64,000 bases of DNA. Origin: Propionicimonas paludicola (lineage in GTDB: Bacteria > Actinomycetota > Actinomycetes > Propionibacteriales > Propionibacteriaceae). Made by a program: the position numbers and the translations under genes. Shown piece by piece: positions 25,847-33,863 of the stretch; the stretch's first letter is position 1; each line of letters starts with the position of its first letter. The stretch spans positions 1,860,001 through 1,924,000 of the forward strand of contig NZ_PDJC01000001.1 in assembly GCF_002563675.1 (NCBI RefSeq), written 5' to 3'. The notes beneath the pieces were generated by a model. It did not search any database. It was not told where the DNA came from and saw only the letters and a list, made by a program, of their open reading frames with translations.

Positions 25847-26058
25847 TGGATATTGCCCTCCTTCGTTTTCGGGCGCGCGTCTGTTGACAAGTTGTGAAAA
25901 TTGAGTTGGTCTGTACCACCTACAGAGTTCGGTAGGGGTATTCGAAGACAAGGATGCGAAGCATCCGCGTCAGCATTGAGCGCGTAGCGCTCGTGGAGAG
26001 TTGGAGAGTGGAGAGTTGGTAAGTTTGAAAGATGGTTCGGGATCTGTTCCGGGAACAG
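25847..26058. other. AT-richer intergenic region, candidate origin or control region
   Basis: The 212 bp are AT-richer than their surroundings. They hold two tri-loop hairpins (GGATGC-GAA-GCATCC at 25952-25966; GAGCGC-GTA-GCGCTC at 25978-25992) and repeated GAGAGTTG-like units at 25996-26022. Together with the repeats at 26044-26108 and the replication-type gene they suggest an origin. Confidence 0.4.
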
Positions 26059-26108
26059 TTACCGCCCGTGCTCCTGGAACAGTTCCTGGAACAGTTCCGG
26101 TAACAGTT
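26044..26108. repeat. ACAGTT direct repeats and palindrome (iteron-like)
   Basis: AACAGTT-type units start at 26053, 26077, 26089 and 26101, that is at 12- or 24-bp spacing. CTGTTCC-G-GGAACAG at 26044-26058 is a perfect palindrome. Part of the array encodes the repeated ELFQ at the end of the adjacent protein. Iterons of a replication origin or operator sites are possible. Confidence 0.5.
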
Positions 26109-26538
26109 CCTCGATCTGTTTCCACCCCGCGAGGTCGGGGTACTCCTGGTAGAGCTTGCTCAACTCCAGCCTGACTACCTTCTTCACCTTCTCTGAGCGC
26201 ACCTTGAGGAACGCGGTGACGAACGCCTTGGTGAGATTCGGCTTCGCCAGCACGTTGTCATAGCGGAGGAATGTGCGTGCCAGCACCTCGCCGGTGGCCA
26301 CATCGACGACGATCATCCGAGCCGCTTCGAGTTCGGACCACAGCTTCAGCACTCGCTTCTCGTTGAGATCGGACGCGAGACCCGCATACCGGGCCGGCAT
26401 GTAGGGTGCCACGCCCGCCCAGGTCAGGTCCTCACTGGATAGCAGGGCCATATAGCAATCGTGGTGCGCGGTGCTTAGTTTGTGCCAATCCGGGTCGCGG
26501 TGAGTAACGCTCAAATAGCGGGCATATTCGCGTGCCAT
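26059..26538 (-). CDS. Replication-initiation-type helical protein
   Basis: This 159-aa protein starts at ATG 26538, coupled to the previous stop. The N-terminal part (AREYARYLSVTHRDPDWHKLS...YMALLSSEDLTWAGV) resembles phage replisome-organiser/winged-helix proteins of actinophages. The C-terminus ends in a short LPELFQELFQEHGR repeat. It lies beside repeats typical of an origin. Exact activity is not readable. Confidence 0.55.
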   Translation of the reverse strand: MAREYARYLSVTHRDPDWHKLSTAHHDCYMALLSSEDLTWAGVAPYMPARYAGLASDLNEKRVLKLWSELEAARMIVVDVATGEVLARTFLRYDNVLAKPNLTKAFVTAFLKVRSEKVKKVVRLELSKLYQEYPDLAGWKQIEELLPELFQELFQEHGR

Positions 26539-27338
26539 CAGGCGGCCTTTCTTCCAATGTTGATGCGTTCCCACACGTCGATCTCGCCGGACCTTCGACA
26601 CGCCTTCTCGACGGCGCTTGCGGTGATGCCGAGTTGGCTGGTGATCGTGGCCAGGGATTGGCCGCCGTCGACAAGCCACTTGATGCGCTCGAATGTGGTC
26701 TCGGCTGCGTCGCTAAGGAACGGCGTCGCGGCTGGGTTGTCGATTCCGTTTGGTCCCATGTCGTCGTCCCAAGCAAGCGGTGGTGCCCACCCGTGTCGTC
26801 GGGCCGCCCCAATCGCCCTCGATCTCCTCGCCTTCTCGGCGCCGGGCGTTGGCACTCCTGGCCCTTCCCAGAGCGCGTCATACATGGCGGCGACGGCATC
26901 TCGCACACGGATGGTGACGGTTGTGCGACGTCCGGCTATCAGCGCCTCGACGGCGGCACGACAGATTCCTAGATGCTCGCCGAGCTCTGGCCGACTCCAC
27001 CCCACTCGGCAGAGTGCGCGAAGCCTCCGAACGGTGCCGGTCGGGTCTGTCGTCAGCGATCCGCAAGTTGCTGCCTGGTGTCTCCATGTCTTGTGCTGGC
27101 GAGTGTGGGCCGTGCAGCAGGTGGTGCATCGGCACCCGTGATGGGTGTAGCAGTCGGCGCTTTCGGGGTGCGGGCAGAGGTGGGCGGTCCTTGCGACTCT
27201 CTGGCGGAGGGGTCTCAGGGTTTCGCCGCGGAGTTGTTGTTGATGGTGTCCGTTGCACAGGCCTTTGCTTCTGATCGGACGCCCACACCCGTCAAAAGCG
27301 CACACGTTCGCGTGCAGGCTGATCGGGTCGGCGGTCAT
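26538..27338 (-). CDS. Zinc-finger/HTH DNA-binding protein
   Basis: This 266-aa protein has an N-terminal finger (CAFDGCGRPIRSKGLCNGHHQQ), a second Cys/His cluster (CPHPESADCYTHHGCRCTTCCTAH), a helix-turn-helix near WSRPELGEHLGICRAAVEALIAG and a second HTH (SLATITSQLGITASAVEKACRRSG) at the C-terminus. This make-up recurs in actinophages and suggests a regulator or replication accessory. Confidence 0.7.
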   Translation of the reverse strand: MTADPISLHANVCAFDGCGRPIRSKGLCNGHHQQQLRGETLRPLRQRVARTAHLCPHPESADCYTHHGCRCTTCCTAHTRQHKTWRHQAATCGSLTTDPTGTVRRLRALCRVGWSRPELGEHLGICRAAVEALIAGRRTTVTIRVRDAVAAMYDALWEGPGVPTPGAEKARRSRAIGAARRHGWAPPLAWDDDMGPNGIDNPAATPFLSDAAETTFERIKWLVDGGQSLATITSQLGITASAVEKACRRSGEIDVWERINIGRKAA

Positions 27339-28324
27339 GCTGGCTCTCCTTGGATCAGTGCTGACGGCTGCGCGAGTCGAGTGCGCAGCGACAGGTCGAG
27401 GTAGTCAGAGTTCAGGTCGATGCCGACGTAGCGCCGGCCGAGTTCAGCTGCGGCGAGGCCGGTGGTGCCTGATCCGCTGAACGGGTCGAGAACAATGCCG
27501 CCCGGCTTGCATCCGGCGGCGATGGCTCGGCGGGGAATCTCGACCGGGAAGGTGGCGAAGTGCGCCTCGCTGAACGGCTGGGTGGCGATCGCCCAGACGT
27601 CGCCGGGGTTGCGCTTCTCGTGGACTTCAAGCAACGTCGATCCAGGGTTGCCGCCCCAACGTCGCGCGCCCTTCTCGGTGCCAGTTGCGTCTGCGTAGGC
27701 GGCGAGGGTGTTCGGCTTATTGCCGGGCGCCTCGCCTGTGCTCGCCACCTTGATCAGGTCCAGATCGAACCAATACCGGCGACTCTTGGCGAACAGGAAC
27801 AGGTGCTCATGCTTGGTGCTCAGCCGGTCAGTGACGGACTCCGGCATCCCGTTCGGCTTCGCCCAGATGATGTCGTTGCGCAGAATCCAGCCGTCATCCT
27901 GCAAGGCGAAGGCGGTTCGCCAAGGGACTCCGAGAAGGTTCTTCTCCGGGAGCACGACGCCGGGCTTTCGCCGGCGGGTGTCGTTCTTCTCTTGAGCTAG
28001 GCCGTGCTTTCGCCCCTCAAGCATCGACCCGGAGCCACGTCCCGATCCGCCCTGCCTTGCGTAGCTGTCCCCCAGGTTGAGCCACAGCGTCCCGTCGTCA
28101 GCCAGCACCCGGCGCACCTCGGCGAACACTGCCACCAGCACGGCCACGAACTCTGCCGGGGACGCCTCCGCGCCGATCTGGCCGGCCACGCCATAGTCAC
28201 GCAGGCCAAAGTAGGGCGGGCTCGTCACGCAGCAGTCCACCGAAGCGTCCGGCAACTCGCGCAGCACGGCGAGCGCGTCCCCGTGGAACAGCGTCACCGA
28301 ATCGTCGGAGTAGTACGGGATCAT
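27335..28324 (-). CDS. DNA methyltransferase, N4-cytosine/N6-adenine type
   Basis: This 329-aa enzyme starts at ATG 28324. Motif IV is TSPPYFGL (residues 34-41) and the SAM-binding motif LDPFSGSGTTGLAAA comes late, followed by RRYVGIDLN, the beta-class order. It would methylate amino groups in a short target. No partner restriction gene is next to it, so it is probably an orphan anti-restriction or regulatory enzyme of the phage. It overlaps the preceding micro-gene by 4 bases. Confidence 0.9.
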   Translation of the reverse strand: MIPYYSDDSVTLFHGDALAVLRELPDASVDCCVTSPPYFGLRDYGVAGQIGAEASPAEFVAVLVAVFAEVRRVLADDGTLWLNLGDSYARQGGSGRGSGSMLEGRKHGLAQEKNDTRRRKPGVVLPEKNLLGVPWRTAFALQDDGWILRNDIIWAKPNGMPESVTDRLSTKHEHLFLFAKSRRYWFDLDLIKVASTGEAPGNKPNTLAAYADATGTEKGARRWGGNPGSTLLEVHEKRNPGDVWAIATQPFSEAHFATFPVEIPRRAIAAGCKPGGIVLDPFSGSGTTGLAAAELGRRYVGIDLNSDYLDLSLRTRLAQPSALIQGEPA

Positions 28325-28464
28325 CGGTGTCCTTCTTCGTGCTTGCGCCACCGCGCGAGGGCGATGGCGAGGTTTGGGTGGCCGGATTCGTAGGCGTCGC
28401 AGTCCGGCCGGGTGCAGGCCCACCAGTGGCGACCGGAGCGGGCGACACCGCGGGCGGGGTTCAT
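28321..28464 (-). CDS. 47-aa small protein between two methyltransferases
   Basis: This frame starts at ATG 28464 in an ATGA overlap with the C5 methyltransferase stop and ends overlapping the next ATG. It has a CTRPDCDAYESGH motif and a basic helical end (IALARWRKHEEGH), consistent with a small zinc knuckle. Function unknown. Confidence 0.65.
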   Translation of the reverse strand: MNPARGVARSGRHWWACTRPDCDAYESGHPNLAIALARWRKHEEGHR

Positions 28465-30091
28465 GCCGCACTCAGCGCTTCGGCGACCTGCCCGCCGAGC
28501 CACTGTGCGACGTTGACCGCGACGGCGTTTCCGGCCTGCATCTGCTGCTCACCGCGGTTGCCGGTGATGATGTAGTCAGCCGGGAAACGCTGGGCGTTCG
28601 CTGACTCTCGGGGGTGGAGCATGCGGAAGTAGCAGTCTTCGACCGAGACCTGGCCAGCCATGAGGCCGTGGCTCTCATGAGTTGCTTGGGTCGACAGCGG
28701 CTCGGCCAGACTGTGAGGCCTGGCGCCCTTGCGGTAGGGAATCACCAGCATCGGTCGAGTCGTCGTGACCAGGGCGGGCGTCGGCTCGGTGACCGGCTTC
28801 GCTTTGCCGCCGGAGGCCGGGCTCATGAGCATCGCACCCGCCGGCACAGTGAGTCCGTGATGGAACCCGCCGGCAGAGAAGGTCTGCAGCGGATCGCCGA
28901 TCGGCGTGGCGGTCCCGTTTCGGCGCAGCATCGTCACGAAGGGCTCAGCCATGATGATCGCCTCGCCGTTCTTGGTGGAGCGGGTCGGCAGTGGCCCGCA
29001 GTCTGGGTCAAAGGCGCGAGCCCCGGTGTCGTGGTTGGTGGCCATCACGAACTTGGTGGCGATGCCAGTCTGCGAGCTCGTCGCTTGCGTGGGGAACGGC
29101 CAGACGCGGGGGTCGTCGGCGCGCAGGTAGTTTCCTGGCTTCCCGGTGGCCGCGTCGTAGGTGTTCCCAGCGGCTGCGACCATCACAGGATCGGACACCA
29201 TGCGTAGGCCCGCTTCGATCCGGCGCAGCGTGCCCCCTGCGAGGGGGCGCATGCCGAGGTCGACCCGGTCCCCGATCCGAATGCCGAGGTCGGTCCAGTC
29301 GATCGCGGCCGCAGCTGGCGCTACGTATGGCTCCACCTGGCCGTGGTTCCCGACCGGACAGACATAGATGTACTGCTGCCGGTACTTGCCGATGTGGCGT
29401 CCGGGCTTCTTCCACCACTGCACCGCGGCGACATTGGCGTCGCACTTCGGGCACCAGGCCAAAGGTCGCGGCTCGACGTCCGGCTTACGGACTCCCTTGC
29501 GGGTGAACACCATGTACAGCCGGTCTCGCCACTGCGGTGCGTGCGGGTTCGCCTCGCCGCCAACGTGAGCGGCGCTAACCGATATGAACTGCACTTCGTA
29601 GCCCAGGGCAGCCATCGCGGAGAGCCAGATGTCGAACAGTTCCCAGGCCGCAGCCTCGACGACGTTCTCGATCATGACGGCCTCGTACTGGTGGATCTCG
29701 CAGGCGCGGATCACCTCCCAGAAAAGGTGACTCGGGTGCGCTCGAATGCGGCGCTGGCCACATGGCCGTGCTCTTCGAACAGCGACGGGCCTGCCTGGCC
29801 GCCACGGTCGCGCTTTCGGCGGCCCCCTGCGGGAGACACTTCCGTGCAGATCGGCGAGGCCCACAGCGCGCGAGTCCGGGGCAGATAGCGCAGGTCGACG
29901 GCCTGGAGGTCGGCGCACAGGTGCTCCGTGTCGGGGTGATTGGCCGAGTGCGTCTCGATAGCGGTGTCCCAGTGGTTCGCCGCGAGCTTGACCTGCCAGC
30001 CGGCAGCGCGCAGCCCTGTCGACGATCCACCCATGCCACAGAAGAAGTCGGTGACGTCGAGCGTCGTGGCGGTCTGATGTTGGGTGAGCAT
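28461..30091 (-). pseudogene. C5-cytosine DNA methyltransferase, frameshifted
   Basis: The N-terminal frame (30091 to 29711) carries motif I (TDFFCGMGGSSTGL) and motif IV region (ASPICTEVSPAGG). The rest (from about 29,725 down to 28461) lies in the -1 frame and carries ENV (VMIENVVEA), motif VIII (QWRDRLYMV) and the final QMQAGNAVAVN. Joined, they form about 540 aa, a full Dcm-like enzyme with a long target region. The shift falls at a four-T run (AAAA on plus, 29722-29725); one extra T restores ...TRVTFFWEVIRACE. This may be a real mutation, a phase-variable run, or a sequencing error. Confidence 0.85.
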
Positions 30092-30124
30092 GTTCCTTCA
30101 GTTCTCTCTTCTTGGGGTACGCGA

Positions 30125-30154
30125 AGACCCCGCCACCAGCAGGTAGCGGGGTCT
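30125..30154 (-). other. Intergenic stem-loop
   Basis: AGACCCCGC pairs perfectly with GCGGGGTCT (9 bp, 12-nt loop). Flanking GCG/CGC can extend it past a bulge. It lies between the ASCH-like gene and the methyltransferase block and is one of the recurrent gap hairpins. Confidence 0.5.
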
Positions 30155-30207
30155 CGCTTGGGGTTATCGGGTCAGTATCCAGTAGCGGATGAGAGCCAGG
30201 AGGCGAG

Positions 30208-30630
30208 TCACGACGCCTCCTTGGCTTCGAGGTAGCGCCACTCGATCCGGGTGACTTCGTCGGTGGGGCTCATGCCCTGGGCATCGATGAAGAACTTGCG
30301 GACAAACGCGGTCGGCGTCATGTCGGGGAAGCCTTCGCGTCCGACCTCAGCGCAGGCCTCGAGGTAAGAGGTTGGAGTGTCGGCATACTCGGCGCCGTAG
30401 AGCAGCATCAGCGACTCGCGACGGACGCTGACCACCTCGACCTCGGCGACGCGGACCAGCGGCTCTCCAGGCTTTCGGCCCATGACCTTCCGGCAGAGAG
30501 TGAGGCGGTCACCGGGCTTCAGCAGGTGCCGGCCGCTCCGGTCGAGCCACCAGCCCTTGCGTCGGGTGACGGTCTTTCGGCGCTCCACCACGGCTTGCTC
30601 GGTGAATGCCACGGACATCAGTCGGCTCAT
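30208..30630 (-). CDS. ASCH-like phage protein
   Basis: This 140-aa protein starts at ATG 30630 (ATGA overlap). The pattern SVAFTEQAVVERRKTVTRRKGWW, then LKPGDRLTLCRKVMG...LVRVAEVEVVSVRRE, is that of the ASCH/PUA-like fold, where the TVTRR and GD motifs line the ligand groove. ASCH proteins bind RNA or modified bases. Adjacent to DNA methyltransferases, it may read a modified base; this is inference. Confidence 0.75.
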   Translation of the reverse strand: MSRLMSVAFTEQAVVERRKTVTRRKGWWLDRSGRHLLKPGDRLTLCRKVMGRKPGEPLVRVAEVEVVSVRRESLMLLYGAEYADTPTSYLEACAEVGREGFPDMTPTAFVRKFFIDAQGMSPTDEVTRIEWRYLEAKEAS

Positions 30631-30779
30631 CGCAGTCCCTCCCCGATGATGGGCAGCCAACCGGCCAACGATGCGAGCTGGTCGAACATCTCCTGCCAGG
30701 CGTTGAGCACGGTGGCGAGGGCTACGAAGACGAACAGCGCGCAGAGGGCGACGATGATCCGGGTCTGGCGGGCGATCAC
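30627..30779 (-). CDS. Small single-TM protein
   Basis: This 50-aa protein starts with GTG 30779 in a GTGA overlap. A hydrophobic helix (IIVALCALFVFVALATVL) is followed by an amphipathic tail with WQEMFDQLASLAGWL. Function unknown. Confidence 0.6.
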   Translation of the reverse strand: MIARQTRIIVALCALFVFVALATVLNAWQEMFDQLASLAGWLPIIGEGLR

Positions 30780-30979
30780 GAGTCGGCCCTGAAGAGGTTC
30801 ATTGACCAGAGGCCGCACCGACCGCATGCCCGACCAGGAACATGCCCGTATCCCTGCGGCACCCAGTGGTGGCCCAGGGTGCGGCACCTTGCGACCTTGG
30901 CCAGGTACGCCAGCCATTGCAGTGGGTGACGTGCGACGGTCCGCCAGTAGACCTGACGACCGGTGAGTCTGGTTCTCAT
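30776..30979 (-). CDS. Small basic protein with a Cys motif
   Basis: This 67-aa protein has C32 near the middle followed by H-H and CGRCGLW, a half zinc-ribbon, and a basic Trp-rich start (RQVYWRTVARHPLQW). It is coupled to both neighbours by 4-base overlaps. Function unknown. Confidence 0.6.
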   Translation of the reverse strand: MRTRLTGRQVYWRTVARHPLQWLAYLAKVARCRTLGHHWVPQGYGHVPGRACGRCGLWSMNLFRADS

Positions 30980-31233
30980 CGCTCGCCTCCTAGCTCAGCG
31001 TCGATCTGATCTAGCAGGGCCAGCAGATCGTCGGTGGTCACGAGTCCCTGGAAGGCCGCGTCCCGCAACCCGCCCCTCACTCGGTCGGTGACTGCCTTGA
31101 CGGCGACGGGAAGGGCTGCGGCCGTAGCGCTAACGAACCCCATACCCATGAGGTCCGGATCGCTGTTCGGCCAGATAACGCCCCACTCGGCCCGCGCCAT
31201 CCGCTCGATGATCTGCTCTCGGGTCTCAGGCAT
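30976..31233 (-). CDS. Hypothetical small phage protein
   Basis: This 85-aa protein starts at ATG 31233. The N-terminal ETREQIIERMARAEWG is typical of a group of small actinophage proteins with a conserved IxxxMARAxW opening. The rest is helical, ending LLALLDQIDAEL. Function unknown. Confidence 0.6.
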   Translation of the reverse strand: MPETREQIIERMARAEWGVIWPNSDPDLMGMGFVSATAAALPVAVKAVTDRVRGGLRDAAFQGLVTTDDLLALLDQIDAELGGER

Positions 31234-31930
31234 CGGAGTTCTCCCGGCGGTTTGGACAGTCCTCGTTGCACACTCCATCGCCGCACGCTCGCCCAGGATG
31301 GAGGTAGGGGCGGTGTCGATCAGTCCTGGCCCGGGTGGGACGAGCCGGAAACCCATTCCCAGGCAAGATTTCCACGAAGACGCTCGGCACCTCAGGTGTC
31401 GGCAGGCCCATCGCCTCGAACACGGGGGTTGGCTGAGCGGCTGCGAACGAAGCGGGGTCGTAGGGGTTGTACGCCTGCCACGAGTCGGGCCGAAGTCCAG
31501 CCTTGAAGCCCTCACTCCACGCTTCGGCCTTGCCCTGCTCGACGGTAGGGGCCTCGGCGAATAGTGCGAGGACGGCGTCAGCGGCCGACTCGCAGGCAGA
31601 GCACGGACCAACTTCGACGTAAGCCTCGCCGTCGTTGACTCGGCAGATGGCCTCGGCGATCTCATCTCGGCTCGGTGCGCAGCGGGCAGGCTCGGTGGGC
31701 TGGTCTCCGTCGTAGATGACTAGCACCCTGCCTGCATGGAGGCGAGCGGTGTCGTCGTCAACGCGGACAATCATGTAGGTACCATCGGGTCGCGGGTTGT
31801 CGCTATCGCAGCACTCGCAACAGCCACCCGCATCCGAGCATTCGACGCACTCTCGCGGCTCTCCATTGGAGAACTCCAGGGCAACCACGCGGCCGGGGTA
31901 CGACTCGGCGGTCGTGATGATGTCGGTCAT
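31226..31930 (-). CDS. Hypothetical Cys-rich phage protein
   Basis: This 234-aa protein has a Cys cluster at about residues 28-42 (CVECSDAGGCCECC), a middle C-x2-C (CSAC) and a final CGDGVCNEDC. The folded part contains MIVRVDDDTARLHAGRVLVIYDG. Several zinc sites are likely. It overlaps the next gene by 8 bases. No family recognised. Confidence 0.6.
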   Translation of the reverse strand: MTDIITTAESYPGRVVALEFSNGEPRECVECSDAGGCCECCDSDNPRPDGTYMIVRVDDDTARLHAGRVLVIYDGDQPTEPARCAPSRDEIAEAICRVNDGEAYVEVGPCSACESAADAVLALFAEAPTVEQGKAEAWSEGFKAGLRPDSWQAYNPYDPASFAAAQPTPVFEAMGLPTPEVPSVFVEILPGNGFPARPTRARTDRHRPYLHPGRACGDGVCNEDCPNRRENSDA

Positions 31931-32271
31931 CGCCTGGCCCTCCGCATCTCGCGCTGGTCGGGCAGCGGGGAGACCCCGAAGGTGATTCCGTTGCCGCCAA
32001 TCCGGTCCGACCGGATCGCTCCACTCCCCACCGGGGACTCGTGGTACAGGCGCTCGGTGCTCGGGTCAGCGCACAGCGGATAGTGGTAGACGCGCTCGGT
32101 GGCGTCGAGCAGTTCCTCAACCTCGCCGGCGAACACTTCGTGGTCGTTGGGCAGCAGCTGCTCACGGAGGTGGCGAACCACCGCGATCCGCGCCTCGTTG
32201 GGGTCGGTGGTGTTGGTGACGAGCCAACGCCCGCCATCTTCGCCAACATCGATGACCTTGATGTCGTTCAC
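31927..32271 (-). CDS. Hypothetical phage protein
   Basis: This 114-aa protein starts with GTG 32271 in a GTGA overlap. It is acidic with a helix LRDQ-like section (AVVRHLREQLLPNDHEVFAGEVEELL is the region from about 28) and a C-terminal SDRIGGNGITFGV strand. Function unknown. Confidence 0.55.
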   Translation of the reverse strand: MNDIKVIDVGEDGGRWLVTNTTDPNEARIAVVRHLREQLLPNDHEVFAGEVEELLDATERVYHYPLCADPSTERLYHESPVGSGAIRSDRIGGNGITFGVSPLPDQREMRRARR

Positions 32272-32453
32272 TTCATTGCCTCGCATTCGTTGATGTGCTT
32301 GTCCAGCAGGTCGTTGGAGTGGAAGCGGGTGCCGCAGATGCACACCCACCAGCCGCGAGCCTTGTGTCTGCGGACCGCGACCAGGGAGCCGGTCAGCAGC
32401 ACGACGACAGCCAGGAAGACCAGGGCCGTCCAGGTGACAGGGTCAGTGTTCAT
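32268..32453 (-). CDS. Membrane-anchored C2HC finger protein
   Basis: This 61-aa protein has one TM helix (about residues 8-27), a basic stop-transfer stretch (RRHKARG) and a small finger with C38, C40, H53 and C57. The finger would lie in the cytosol. Membrane anchoring of such a knuckle is unusual. It might tether phage DNA or a partner to the membrane (speculation). Confidence 0.65.
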   Translation of the reverse strand: MNTDPVTWTALVFLAVVVLLTGSLVAVRRHKARGWWVCICGTRFHSNDLLDKHINECEAMK

Positions 32454-32904
32454 GGCCGTTCCCCTTCGGGTGGACCTTCGGCTGCTTGATCCAGCGTTGA
32501 AGCTCCTTCACCAGTGCCCTGGCGGCGGCCTCGTCGAGGATCACGGCGGCGTGCTGCGGATCGGGCACCGTCTCGCCCTTCTCCGACCGCCCCCAAAGGG
32601 TCACCGCGTTCGGAGATTCAATGCCGATCCGGAGCCACGGCCCCACCCCGTCACCCTCGTCTGCGTCGTCGTTGCCGGGAACGCAGAACGGGGCGATATC
32701 GGCGAGGCTGATGCCCGCGGGCATCTCGACCTGATCGGCCGGGTTCGGGTAGTGGTTGCTCCATCCCTCGGCATATGACCGGATCTCGCCACCCACCCAG
32801 TAGGGCTGGGGATCGCGGAAGCCGTTCTCGTCGATGACCTTGCCACCGACCGACTCGCCCTCGTCCTCCCAGCCGACGGTGATCCTGCTGCACCAGATGC
32901 TCAT
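32443..32904 (-). CDS. Hypothetical phage protein
   Basis: This 153-aa protein starts at ATG 32904. It has many aromatic and acidic residues (DPQPYWVGGEIRSYAEGWSN) and a C-terminal helix DEAAARALVKELQRWI. It overlaps the downstream TM/finger gene by 11 bases. It may be a DUF-type protein frequent in actinophages; no function. Confidence 0.6.
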   Translation of the reverse strand: MSIWCSRITVGWEDEGESVGGKVIDENGFRDPQPYWVGGEIRSYAEGWSNHYPNPADQVEMPAGISLADIAPFCVPGNDDADEGDGVGPWLRIGIESPNAVTLWGRSEKGETVPDPQHAAVILDEAAARALVKELQRWIKQPKVHPKGNGHEH

Positions 32905-33011
32905 TCGATCCCCCACAGTGCGAGCCAGAACACGGACACGATCACGCCGACGACACCCAGCAGGCCCAAGATCAGAGCCAGGGCCATCGCAGGCCGATAG
33001 TTGGTGCTCAT
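32901..33011 (-). CDS. 36-aa single-TM micro-protein
   Basis: This frame lies between two coupled genes, with ATGA overlaps at both ends. After MSTNYRP comes a TM helix of about 24 residues (ALALILGLLGVVGVIVSVFW) and a short end. Its exact fit between neighbours supports translation. Confidence 0.6.
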   Translation of the reverse strand: MSTNYRPAMALALILGLLGVVGVIVSVFWLALWGIE

Positions 33012-33607
33012 GCTGCCCCTCCTTCGATCGGTAGAACTCCCTCGGGAACCAGCCGACGGTCAGCTTCGAGTGCCGCAACGCGGTCCTTGATCAGCGCCTT
33101 GGTCTCGTCGGTGCGCGCCGCCCGGTAGAGGTTGCGCAACTCGTCCACGTCGGTGCATTCGGCGACCTGCTGCGGTGTCGGCTCGGTCGGCTTGGCGGCG
33201 GGTGCTGCAGCCTCGGAGAGCGGCTCAACGTGCCAGGTGCCGCCCTTGCCTCGCGTCGGGATGATCGGTGCATCCATCGGGCCGTCGATGTGTGACAAGG
33301 CCCTGATCCGGATTCCGCCGACCTTCTCGCCGGCGTAGAGCACGTTCATGTCGCAATAGAGTTCGACGCGGCGTCCGACATAGAGCGCGCCCTTGCCTCC
33401 CCAGCAGAAGGCAAGCACCCGCCGCTGGTTCTTCCCGGGCTTCCATGGGCGCGGGAATTCGGCAAACCGGATCGTGGTCGGCTGCTCCTGGCCCTTGGTA
33501 GTGCGGCACTCGGTGATGGTGAACACGCGAGGCCCATCAGCAAGATCGACAGCGTCTAGCTGCTCGGACTTCGGGGCGAGGGTGTCGCCGATATCGGACT
33601 CGGTCAT
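33008..33607 (-). CDS. Recombination-module protein (possible ssDNA-binding)
   Basis: This 199-aa protein starts at ATG 33607. It sits two genes after the YqaJ-type exonuclease. Its N-terminal 120 residues are beta-rich (FTITECRTTKGQEQPTTIRF; RRVELYCDMNVLYAGEKVGG), compatible with an OB-like fold. An Ala/Pro linker and helical C-terminus follow (VDELRNLYRAAR). Partner or ssDNA-binding function for the nuclease is inferred from context only. Confidence 0.6.
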   Translation of the reverse strand: MTESDIGDTLAPKSEQLDAVDLADGPRVFTITECRTTKGQEQPTTIRFAEFPRPWKPGKNQRRVLAFCWGGKGALYVGRRVELYCDMNVLYAGEKVGGIRIRALSHIDGPMDAPIIPTRGKGGTWHVEPLSEAAAPAAKPTEPTPQQVAECTDVDELRNLYRAARTDETKALIKDRVAALEADRRLVPEGVLPIEGGAA

Positions 33608-33863
33608 CAGAAAGGCACCTCCTCTGGGCGCTGGTCGTATTCCCCGCTGGACAGCAATCAAGGCAGAGGCGGTGGTGCCACCACTGCTGATTGCCAACGT
33701 CAGGGTTATTGGGTGGGAGTGCGGTCGCTAGGTACTGCTGGCCGGACTCGATGTAGTGGCGCTCGCTTGCAAGGTGTCCATCGCAGACATGTCGTCGCCC
33801 GGCCGTCACCAGGCCAGCGATGGAGCCTGGGGTGAGCGTCACCCGGGCGCGGTAGTGGTCCAT
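33607..33863 (-). pseudogene. Small phage gene with a -1 frameshift near its end
   Basis: From ATG 33863 the frame reads DHYRARVTLTPGSIAG... to WWHHRLCLDCCPAG, then runs past the normal end and overlaps the next gene by 70 bases. In the -1 frame after the G run (CCCC on plus, 33642-33645) the sequence reads EYDQRPEEVPF and stops at 33607 in the TGATG coupling used elsewhere. A lost G in a G5 run explains this. Cys/His content suggests zinc binding. It could be a true mutation or a sequencing error. Confidence 0.65.

Noticed and set aside
27335-30091. Complete restriction-modification system
   Set aside because: Two methyltransferases are present, but no restriction endonuclease gene lies beside them; the HNH genes are distant and of phage type.
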